From positions 1 to 12,563 of the forward strand of contig JAJYPT010000032.1 of the NCBI GenBank assembly GCA_021795135.1: a stretch of 12,563 nucleotides of DNA. The letters run 5' to 3'. Position 1 is the stretch's first letter, and the number at the start of each line of letters is the position of its first letter. This DNA comes from Actinomycetes bacterium (GTDB lineage Bacteria; Actinomycetota; Acidimicrobiia; Acidimicrobiales; JAJYPT01). The position numbers and the translations under genes were made by a program. Below the pieces are notes generated by a model. That model was not told the origin of the DNA, ran no database searches, and was given only the letters and a program-made list of their open reading frames with translations. This document shows, piece by piece, positions 6,865-12,563 of the stretch.

Positions 6865-7356
6865 TTAGACGGAGGTGCCCGATAAAGACTTGGGTTCTTT
6901 AGGTTTATGAGAAAAAATCAGTTTATTAAAAATAATAAATTTAAAAATCCAAAGAATTCCAAAGCCACCTAGATAAGACAAAGAAACAAAGCCTACTTGC
7001 AAAGCATGACTAGGACCCACTATGGAAGCATGAGTAGCTGCAAAATCAGCAGTCCAGGTAGAAAAAGCTAGACCTATAAATGAAAGAGTCCAAAAAGGAA
7101 GAACTTCACGGGTGAGATGAGATCTGCCACTTTTACCCCATGCCCAAGTCCTATTTAGATAATATGAAGGTATAGCTCCCATAGCAGTGGCGAAAATGCT
7201 TGAGCCTCGTGCACCCCATACATGCAAAATCCCAAAAGCAGTTATAAAAGAGATCTGGCTAACAATAATAGAAATAACAGAAACTAAACTATAACGGACT
7301 ACTTTTTTATATCTAGGTGTATTGTAAAGTTCACGAAACTTATTAATAAGATTCAT
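6865..7356 (-). CDS. GtrA-like integral membrane protein
   Basis: This 163-aa protein has about four transmembrane helices (roughly 22-44, 52-70, 87-110, 118-140) and the family-typical YYLNRTWAW motif after helix 2 (65-73). Both mark the GtrA/DPMS-like family. Members are thought to help move polyprenyl-linked sugars across the membrane or to act in cell-envelope glycan assembly; the substrate cannot be read from the sequence. It has a basic N-terminus and a short Lys/Pro/Ser-rich C-terminal tail. The start is taken at ATG 7356; a TTG two codons upstream (7362) is possible, and neither has a convincing Shine-Dalgarno. It lies between the GNAT gene (57 nt upstream) and cobT (22 nt downstream) on the same strand. 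No glycosyltransferase partner is nearby, so the context does not clarify the role. Confidence 0.85.
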   Translation of the reverse strand: MNLINKFRELYNTPRYKKVVRYSLVSVISIIVSQISFITAFGILHVWGARGSSIFATAMGAIPSYYLNRTWAWGKSGRSHLTREVLPFWTLSFIGLAFSTWTADFAATHASIVGPSHALQVGFVSLSYLGGFGILWIFKFIIFNKLIFSHKPKEPKSLSGTSV

Positions 7357-7413
7357 TAACAAATATCTTTACAATAATAAAAATTATCTGTGGCAATAAA
7401 AGAATAAAAATGT

Positions 7414-7851
7414 TTACTTATACCTATATACATTAGTATCTCTCAATTCAAAACCCAAATTTTGGTATAGTTTATTTGCTGATTCTCGAGAAGGTCGAGA
7501 TGTAAGATCTACAGTTTTAACGTTTTTAGAATGAGCAAAAGAAAGTGCTTCTTTTAACAATGATTTGCCAACTCCTTTCCCTCTTGAGGATAAGTCCACT
7601 ACTACATCTTCTATCCAAGCTCTAGTTCCTGTTGGAATATCAAAAAGAACAAGGCTAAGAGTTCCACATATGGTCTTTGACTCATCTCGAGCTAAAAAAA
7701 TAAATACACAAGGTTGGTTAATTATCTTTTCCAACTCTTCAAGGTCTAGCCCCTTCCAAGAAGAAGACAACTGAGGTATCAGCACCGAAAGAGCTTCTAG
7801 GGCTTCTAGAGATGGTTTAGTCAGTAGTTCAGTTTGGATAGACAAACTCAT
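7414..7851 (-). CDS. GNAT family N-acetyltransferase
   Basis: This small cytoplasmic acetyltransferase of 145 aa uses acetyl-CoA; the acceptor is unknown. Motif A, which binds the pyrophosphate of CoA, is seen as WIEDVVVDLSSRGKGVGKSLL (about 79-99, with the RGKGVG loop at 90-95). Motif B follows as SANKLYQNLGFELRDTNVYRY (about 124-144), a C-terminus common in single-domain GNATs. The chosen start is ATG at 7851-7849, overlapping the gltA stop TGA by one base (TGATG), with a GGAAGAG ribosome site (7860-7866) 8 nt upstream inside gltA. TTG at 7854 is a less likely start. The overlap implies translational coupling to citrate synthase, so it may be made in a fixed ratio with that acetyl-CoA-consuming enzyme. 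A role in acetylating a metabolic enzyme or an RNA/protein end is possible but unsupported. Confidence 0.9.
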   Translation of the reverse strand: MSLSIQTELLTKPSLEALEALSVLIPQLSSSWKGLDLEELEKIINQPCVFIFLARDESKTICGTLSLVLFDIPTGTRAWIEDVVVDLSSRGKGVGKSLLKEALSFAHSKNVKTVDLTSRPSRESANKLYQNLGFELRDTNVYRYK

Positions 7852-9401
7852 CAATCAAACTCTTCCACCGGTTGAGGAGGAGGAGAACCAATATATCTAG
7901 CACTAGGACGAATCAATCTATTGTCAGCAGCTTGTTCTAAAACATGAGTTGACCAACCAATAACTCGACTAGCAACAAAAGTAGGTGTAAATAACTCTCT
8001 TGGTATACCGCATCTGTTTAGAACGACTCCAGCATAAAATTCAACATTCGTATAAAGTCTTCTACCAGGTTTTAATTCCGCCAAAATAGAAACTACTTGA
8101 GACTCTACTTGCTGAGCGAAATCAACTATGTCACCACCTAGATCTATTGCAACTTGACGCAACATCAAAGAGCGAGGATCATCAGTTTTATAAACTCTAT
8201 GGCCAAAACCCATAATTCTTTCTCCAGCTTGAACTTTATTTCTAATCCAAGCCTCAGCATTTTCTGGCTTTTGTATCGCATCTAACATATCCAAAGCTCT
8301 ACTAGGTGCCCCTCCATGCAAGGGACCAGATAAAGCCCCAATGGCTCCCACTACTGCTGCTCCTAGATCAGCTCCTGTAGAAGTTATGACACGAGCTGTA
8401 AAAGTAGAAGCATTAAAGCCATGATCAATAACTGAAATAAGGTATTTTTCTACAGCTCTAGATACTTCAGGAGAAGGAATTTGGCCGGTTAGCATATACA
8501 TGTAATTAGCAGCATGTCCTAACTCAGGATGAGGATCTATTGGCTGTTGTCCATTGCTAATTCTATAAAGAGCCATTACCAAAGTAGCTATAACAGAAGA
8601 TACCTGCATAGCATTACGTCTCAGTTGAGTAGCATCTATATCTAAAGTGGGTTTAAAATCAAGTGCATAAGTAAAAAGACTAACCGCTGTACGTAAAGCA
8701 TCAAGAGCAACGAATTGATCTCCTGCTTTGACTATTTCAGGTAATAAGTCTTTTATGTTTTCAGGTAGGGCTCGCAAAGACCTTATCTCTTGGGAAAACT
8801 CTTCACTTTCTTGCTTATTAGGAAGACGTCCCTCAAAAAATAGATACCATACATCTTCTAAAGATTTTTTCTCTGCCAATTCTGTAGCTGAGTATTGACG
8901 ATAATGATAGAAACCTTCAAGACCCCTAACATCTCCTATAGATGTTTCTGCTACGACAACATTTTCCAAACCTTTGGGAACATCTGTTAAATTATTCTCT
9001 ATCGGCCTTATCTGAGAAACTTTCATTAGATCTGTCATGGATATGATTCCCACTAGGCCTGTTTCATCCACAACAGGAACATGGTGATATCCTTTTGTGG
9101 CTAAAGAACGCCATCCTTCACTAACTTCAACAGAAGAAGCAACTGTTTCTGGGTTTGGAGTCATCCAGTCTTGAACTTTAGCTTGGCTTGGATCGGCTCC
9201 GGAACTGGCAAAATGTACTATGTCTCTTTCAGTCAAAATTCCTACAACCGAATGATCATCTACCACCACAACAGAACCCATGTTAAGCTCTTCCATTTGC
9301 TTGGCAACTTGTGCTATTGATTCTTGTGCTGTTGCCGTTATAGCCGGAGAGCTCATGATGTCGCCTACCGTTCGCGTTTTGGCTCCCGGTGTTTCAGACA
9401 T
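7851..9401 (-). CDS. gltA: Citrate synthase with two N-terminal CBS domains
   Basis: The 516-aa protein is longer than a typical citrate synthase (about 370-430 aa) because residues about 10-130 form a CBS pair. CBS1 is about 10-66, with MSSPAIT and VVGILTERD; CBS2 is about 75-130, with WMTPNPETV and GLVGIISMTDL. CBS pairs usually bind adenosine nucleotides and act as regulatory modules. The catalytic domain spans about 135-510. It has IDHGFNAST (H327), SGPLHGGAP (catalytic H362), GFGHRVYK (catalytic H401, R402), NVEFYAG (E454 where many citrate synthases have the catalytic Asp), R479 and R498. It condenses oxaloacetate with acetyl-CoA; a 2-methylcitrate synthase side activity cannot be excluded. 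The ATG at 9401 has a strong GAGGGG ribosome site 7 nt upstream. It appears to be the first gene of a gltA-GNAT-gtrA-cobT series. Catalytic identity is firm; regulation through the CBS pair is inference. Confidence 0.95.
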   Translation of the reverse strand: MSETPGAKTRTVGDIMSSPAITATAQESIAQVAKQMEELNMGSVVVVDDHSVVGILTERDIVHFASSGADPSQAKVQDWMTPNPETVASSVEVSEGWRSLATKGYHHVPVVDETGLVGIISMTDLMKVSQIRPIENNLTDVPKGLENVVVAETSIGDVRGLEGFYHYRQYSATELAEKKSLEDVWYLFFEGRLPNKQESEEFSQEIRSLRALPENIKDLLPEIVKAGDQFVALDALRTAVSLFTYALDFKPTLDIDATQLRRNAMQVSSVIATLVMALYRISNGQQPIDPHPELGHAANYMYMLTGQIPSPEVSRAVEKYLISVIDHGFNASTFTARVITSTGADLGAAVVGAIGALSGPLHGGAPSRALDMLDAIQKPENAEAWIRNKVQAGERIMGFGHRVYKTDDPRSLMLRQVAIDLGGDIVDFAQQVESQVVSILAELKPGRRLYTNVEFYAGVVLNRCGIPRELFTPTFVASRVIGWSTHVLEQAADNRLIRPSARYIGSPPPQPVEEFD

Positions 9402-9453
9402 TATTTTTCCCCTCGCAGTTGTTGTTAAGTGTCTTCAAAATATGATTGTCTAT

Positions 9454-9467
9454 AACTTATACAAGTT
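9454..9467. promoter_or_regulatory. Inverted repeat AACTT-N4-AAGTT overlapping the gltA promoter candidate
   Basis: AACTT (9454-9458) and AAGTT (9463-9467) form a dyad with a TA-centred 4-nt spacer that covers the proposed -35 element of gltA. It has the size and position of a regulator operator. No regulator gene is adjacent, so the assignment rests only on symmetry and location. Confidence 0.3.
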
Positions 9468-9593
9468 AGCTAAATTCTTAGTAAAGCTATCAATAATTTC
9501 TAAACTATAAAACTAAATTTAGAAAGATAATTTATCAGTCAATTTTAGATCAACTCAAATTCTAAAAGTATATTCATTTTTTCTAAATCTCTT

Positions 9594-9611
9594 GGCACAG
9601 AGCCTTGTGTC
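9594..9611 (+). repeat. Short hairpin in the gltA upstream gap
   Basis: GGCACA (9594-9599) can pair with TGTGTC (9606-9611), including one G-U pair, around a 6-nt loop. It is the only G+C-richer stem in the 305-nt gap. It is better formed in plus-strand RNA (on the minus strand the G-U becomes A-C). No T-run follows on the plus side, so it is not a clear terminator. Confidence 0.3.
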
Positions 9612-9676
9612 TAGTCTAGTCCAAATAACAATAAAAATTAGTCAAGAAAAATATGCAATAATTCTAGCTTTTTTAC

Positions 9677-9699
9677 TTTTTACCATATTTAGGTAAAAA
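9677..9699. repeat. Inverted repeat just downstream of the NUDIX gene
   Basis: TTTTTACC (9677-9684) and GGTAAAAA (9692-9699) form a perfect 8-bp stem with a 7-nt loop, 7 nt beyond the NUDIX stop codon on the minus strand. The location suits a transcript 3' end. However, the stem is mostly A-T and no T-run follows on the minus strand, so it is not a canonical intrinsic terminator. Confidence 0.4.
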
Positions 9700-9706
9700 A
9701 ATTTGT

Positions 9707-10381
9707 TCAATCCCCTCGCCAAAAAGGAAAACGCGGAGGATCAAATACTACTTCTATCGTATCTTGGTTGAGTGCACTAAAAGCTAGGTCCTTCCATCGC
9801 TCTTTTCCTGCCAAAGGTTCAGGCAAGTTTTGTTCATCGAACCATCCTACATCTGAACACTCTAAAGGATGAGCTTGTAATTGCCCTCCTATAACTTGGC
9901 ATTGAAAAATAAGTGAATAAAGAGCAATTGAACCAAATCCTCTCCTAAGCCCATCAAAAACAGCGATTAAGCGAGTAGGTTTTACATCTATTCCTGTTTC
10001 TTCTTTTACTTCTTTTACTACTACCTCCGAAGCAGAATAACCTGCATCAGCCCAGCCAGTAGGATAAAGCCATACTCCTGAATCTCGTCTTTGGACTAAT
10101 AGAATTTGACCTTTATCATTGCCAACAATGGCACCTACTGCAACTTTAGGAGTAGCATAACCTTTGACTCCAATCCCTACATCTAGTTTCCATTGCTCGA
10201 CTAAAAATTCAGGATCTTGATCCTTGGTAGCAGAAAAACGAATATCAGCGGCAATTTTCAAAATCTCTTCAAATCTTTCTCTTTCATAAAGACTAGAAGT
10301 AAAACCTAAGCCTGTCTTAGCGACGCCGGCTAAAGCTTCACTCCAACGAAGAAGGTCTTGATAAGAAGCAGCTGAGTCCAT
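9707..10381 (-). CDS. NUDIX hydrolase with Nudix_hydro_N-type N-terminal domain
   Basis: The 224-aa cytoplasmic protein has two parts. The helical N-terminal region (about 1-75) resembles the Nudix_hydro_N domain seen in YjhB-like proteins (LRWSEALAGVAKTGLGF, then YERERFEEILKIAADI). The NUDIX fold spans about 77-210. The NUDIX box runs from G109 to about I131; K123-E124-V-K-E127-E128 supplies the metal-binding glutamates. It deviates from the textbook box by Y115 for the first Glu and K123 for Arg, but GWADxGYSxSEVxVKEVKEE is what I recall as normal for this subfamily. The position before the box reads PTG instead of PGG. NUDIX enzymes cleave nucleoside diphosphates linked to another group; the substrate here is unknown (ADP-ribose-like compounds are plausible). 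It lies 72 nt downstream of glnD on the same strand. The ATG at 10381 lacks a clear ribosome site. Confidence 0.9.
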   Translation of the reverse strand: MDSAASYQDLLRWSEALAGVAKTGLGFTSSLYERERFEEILKIAADIRFSATKDQDPEFLVEQWKLDVGIGVKGYATPKVAVGAIVGNDKGQILLVQRRDSGVWLYPTGWADAGYSASEVVVKEVKEETGIDVKPTRLIAVFDGLRRGFGSIALYSLIFQCQVIGGQLQAHPLECSDVGWFDEQNLPEPLAGKERWKDLAFSALNQDTIEVVFDPPRFPFWRGD

Positions 10382-10453
10382 GGATATTTCTAAGGTTAGT
10401 ATTAAAAAATTATCAATAATTGAAGTAAAAGAAATTTTTTTATTATTTTAATT

Positions 10454-12563
10454 TTAGATGCAACTCAATACTACAGATTTGATTAAAGCTTGTTTATTTG
10501 GGTCTAATATTTTTCCATTTTCTATTTCTGTTATGTAAAAACTATCTATTACCTCATTTCCCAATGTTGAAACTTTTGCTGATTTCACATCTACTTGGCA
10601 ATTGGAAAGCGCCGAAGTGATTCTGTAAAGAGTTCCAGGTCTATCTTGTGCTCTTACCTCAACTATTGTTGCTACTTCAGAAGATATGTTGTCTAATTCT
10701 ACTTTTTCCTCCACAGACAAAGCAGATTGAGGTCGCCTCCAATTAGAATGAGCAACAGCAATTTGTTCCAACCTTGCATCTAAAGCAACCTCTCCTCTTA
10801 GTACTTCTAACAAAAACTCTTTCAAAGTAGCTGTTTCGCAACTTATTCCTTGAGAAGGTTCAACTTCAAAAATCTCCACTGCCATACCTTCTTTTGCCGC
10901 AGCATTAGCTGAATGGACATTTAGTCCCTGTAAAGCAAAAGTGCCTGCCACTTTGGCTAAAAGTCCAGTTCTATCAGGAGCTATAACTATAACGGTGATG
11001 GTATCGCCTACATTTTTTACACAATTTAGAAAAACTTCTCTTTTGCTCATTTGTTCTAAATAAGGGTCTAGATCTAGTCCAAAAGAAGTATCTAAGGAAT
11101 GTCCTTCTATGACTTTTTGAGTTTTATACACTAACTCATCTACCAATCGCGCCTTCCAGGGTCCCCAAGCAGAAGGTCCTGTTGCTATTGCATCTGCTTC
11201 AGTAAGAAAATTTAAAAGTTGTAAGGTTTCACTATCTTCAACTAGTTCTGCTACTTTTTCCACAGTTGCAGGATCATCTAAATCCCTACGAGTGGCAACA
11301 TCTGCTAATAAAAGATGATGCCTAACCAATTTGACCAAAGTATTTATATCAGAATCATTAAATCCTATTCTCGTTCCTATTTCTTGTATCATTTGTGCAC
11401 CCACAACACTATGGTCTCCTGGCAAGCCTTTACCCAAGTCATGTAACCATGACCCAAATAATAACAAGTCGGGGCGTTTAACTTTAGAGGTAGCCTTAGA
11501 AGCCCTAGAAACTGTTTCACATAAATGACGGTCTACAGTAAAACGATGATAAGCATTTCGTTGAGGTTTTGATCTAACAAATTCCCATTCAGGCAAGATG
11601 CGAACTAAAAGTTCACTTTGATCCAAAGCCTCAAATATAGCTAAAGAATCTGGGCCAATTCCAAGTAGTTCTACCAGTAAATCTTTTGCCTGAATAGGCC
11701 ATTTTTCTGGCATAGGCGGGCTATATTTGAAAAGGGATCTCAAGCTTTTATGAGACAAAGACAATCGATTTTGTGCGGCAAAAACAGCAAGTTTTAATAT
11801 AAGACACGGATCAGAAAAATCTGTAGAATCATCTAATTCAGCTTCACCATATTGAATCCAAACTAAAACTCCTAAGAATTCTTTCTTATAGGGTTTTTTT
11901 GTATTTTTAATGCTAAATCTACTAAAATCCTTCCGGTACTTAGTTAATGTTTTTCTCCAAAGTTCATCTCCAAACCAAGAGATAGCTCTACCTGCTTTTG
12001 ATACTTGGAGCATCAGATCATCTGCGTTTTGAAAATTTAAATCTTTTGCAACTCCATCTTGTTCTTGTAAAAGTAATCTATCAAGATGGCGTCCACTTCT
12101 TTTGTGTAGCTCTACCCTAGAAGACAAAAGTATTTTAAAAGCTTCTTGGAAAGACTCATAGGTAGGAATAGTTTCTGAGCCCAACAACAACAAAAGAGCT
12201 TCCAAAGAATGGACATCTCTGAGTCCACCTCTTGATTCTTTTAAATCTGGTTCTAACAAAAAAGCAATTTCACCGAATTTATCTTGGCGTGTCTTAAACA
12301 TTTCTCCTAGCTCATCTAAGTGACGATAGGCAGTTTTGTTCCATATTTGATATATTGTTGAAATTGCTACTTGAGCTAGGTTCTGATCTCCTACCACAAA
12401 ACGAGCATTCAAAAGACCAAGAAAAACCTGTACATTAGCCTGAGCCAGCTCCACAACTTGATTCAAAGAGCGAACACTGTGATCCAAACTTATTCCAGCA
12501 TCCCATATTGGATACCATAAAGATTCGGCTATTTTAGTGACTTCTATTTTTTCTGAATGCAAA
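10454..12563 (-). CDS. glnD: PII uridylyl/adenylyltransferase GlnD, N-terminus beyond window
   Basis: GlnD modifies and demodifies the nitrogen-signal protein PII; in Actinobacteria the modification described is adenylylation of GlnK. About 702 residues are visible, in frame to the right edge. The first visible codon is TTG, read here as an internal Leu because the protein begins mid-domain. The nucleotidyltransferase metal motif (GSxxxxDxDxD type) must lie off the window; present are the adjoining GlnD-specific segment LWYPIWDAGISLDHSVRSL (15-33) and LEPDLKESRGGLRD (103-116). An HD hydrolase domain follows (DRHLC with H346, WLHDLGKG with H374-D375, HH at 415-416), which removes the modification. 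Two ACT domains end the protein (about 521-568 and 633-680), the likely glutamine sensor. All regulatory parts look intact. PII and ammonium-transporter genes often lie upstream in Actinobacteria, to the right of this window. Confidence 0.95.
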   Translation of the reverse strand, partial: LHSEKIEVTKIAESLWYPIWDAGISLDHSVRSLNQVVELAQANVQVFLGLLNARFVVGDQNLAQVAISTIYQIWNKTAYRHLDELGEMFKTRQDKFGEIAFLLEPDLKESRGGLRDVHSLEALLLLLGSETIPTYESFQEAFKILLSSRVELHKRSGRHLDRLLLQEQDGVAKDLNFQNADDLMLQVSKAGRAISWFGDELWRKTLTKYRKDFSRFSIKNTKKPYKKEFLGVLVWIQYGEAELDDSTDFSDPCLILKLAVFAAQNRLSLSHKSLRSLFKYSPPMPEKWPIQAKDLLVELLGIGPDSLAIFEALDQSELLVRILPEWEFVRSKPQRNAYHRFTVDRHLCETVSRASKATSKVKRPDLLLFGSWLHDLGKGLPGDHSVVGAQMIQEIGTRIGFNDSDINTLVKLVRHHLLLADVATRRDLDDPATVEKVAELVEDSETLQLLNFLTEADAIATGPSAWGPWKARLVDELVYKTQKVIEGHSLDTSFGLDLDPYLEQMSKREVFLNCVKNVGDTITVIVIAPDRTGLLAKVAGTFALQGLNVHSANAAAKEGMAVEIFEVEPSQGISCETATLKEFLLEVLRGEVALDARLEQIAVAHSNWRRPQSALSVEEKVELDNISSEVATIVEVRAQDRPGTLYRITSALSNCQVDVKSAKVSTLGNEVIDSFYITEIENGKILDPNKQALIKSVVLSCI

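Larger units (their letters stand above)
9402..9706. promoter_or_regulatory. 305-nt non-coding gap upstream of gltA holding its promoter and several inverted repeats
   Basis: This is the longest stretch without a gene in the window. The gltA end (minus strand) has the ribosome site GAGGGG (9409-9414). A promoter candidate is TTGTAT (-35, 9459-9464), 16 nt, then TATTTT (-10, 9437-9442), giving a leader of about 30 nt. Nearby are the perfect palindromes TTAGCTAA (9466-9473) and CTAAATTTAG (9513-9522), GATAA-T-TTATC (9526-9536), and three copies of TTCTAAA (9498, 9560, 9581, plus strand). A hairpin lies at 9594-9611 and another at 9677-9699. No conserved protein reading frame or tRNA is seen in it. 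Several of these repeats are AT-only and may be chance. Confidence 0.5.

Noticed and set aside
9280..9510. Plus-strand 76-codon open frame crossing the gltA start and promoter
   Set aside because: It is antisense to the CBS coding region for half its length, its translation shows no recognisable family, and it has no ribosome site.
10408..10421. AATTAT-CA-ATAATT inverted repeat between NUDIX and glnD
   Set aside because: The stem is A-T only with a 2-nt loop, too unstable and too likely by chance to call a site.
12560..12562. TTG at the right edge as the true start of glnD
   Set aside because: Starting there would delete the nucleotidyltransferase catalytic motif; the frame is open to the edge, so the gene continues outside the window.
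1..12563. CRISPR array, transposon, phage genes, tRNA or rRNA
   Set aside because: No regularly spaced repeats, transposase or integrase motifs, or cloverleaf-like sequences were seen; nearly all of the window is explained by conserved housekeeping genes.

Overview
The window is an AT-rich chromosomal segment. It most probably comes from a low-GC, gene-dense member of the Actinobacteria. A diheme QcrC-type cytochrome c sits directly downstream of a short (196 aa) ctaE, which is the actinobacterial bc1-aa3 supercomplex arrangement. A Bacillus/actinobacterial-type CtaG, a Ku protein and a GlnD with actinobacterial-looking neighbours agree with this. The combination of strong A/T bias, short intergenic gaps and these families suggests an aquatic Acidimicrobiia lineage such as the Actinomarinales. 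That placement is an inference from remembered family patterns and was not tested by a search.

Left end (1-1282, minus strand): ctaE (cytochrome c oxidase subunit III) is followed after 5 nt by qcrC, which runs off the left edge. A 96-nt divergent gap (1283-1378) separates them from a plus-strand block (1379-5758): ctaG (oxidase assembly), hemE (uroporphyrinogen decarboxylase), a HemY-type porphyrinogen oxidase overlapping hemE, and ku (NHEJ end-binding protein). The first part of the window is therefore about terminal respiration and the heme needed for it; ku is a DNA-repair gene at the end of that block.

Right part (5793-12563, all minus strand, read right to left): glnD (PII-modifying enzyme, N-terminus off the right edge), a NUDIX hydrolase with the Nudix_hydro_N-type N-terminus, a 305-nt non-coding stretch, then gltA (citrate synthase with two N-terminal CBS domains), a GNAT acetyltransferase, a GtrA-like membrane protein and cobT (lower-ligand activation for cobalamin). 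The gltA-GNAT junction overlaps by 1 nt and the next gaps are 57 and 22 nt, so these four probably form one transcript. Their products have no obvious shared pathway.

No mobile element, CRISPR array, tRNA, rRNA or defence system is visible. I do not see a clearly new multi-gene system. The most distinctive item is the CBS-citrate synthase fusion, which places a probable nucleotide sensor on the entry enzyme of the TCA cycle. Secondary items are a probable CTG start for hemE, a possible leaderless ctaG mRNA, and the structured 305-nt gap upstream of gltA.
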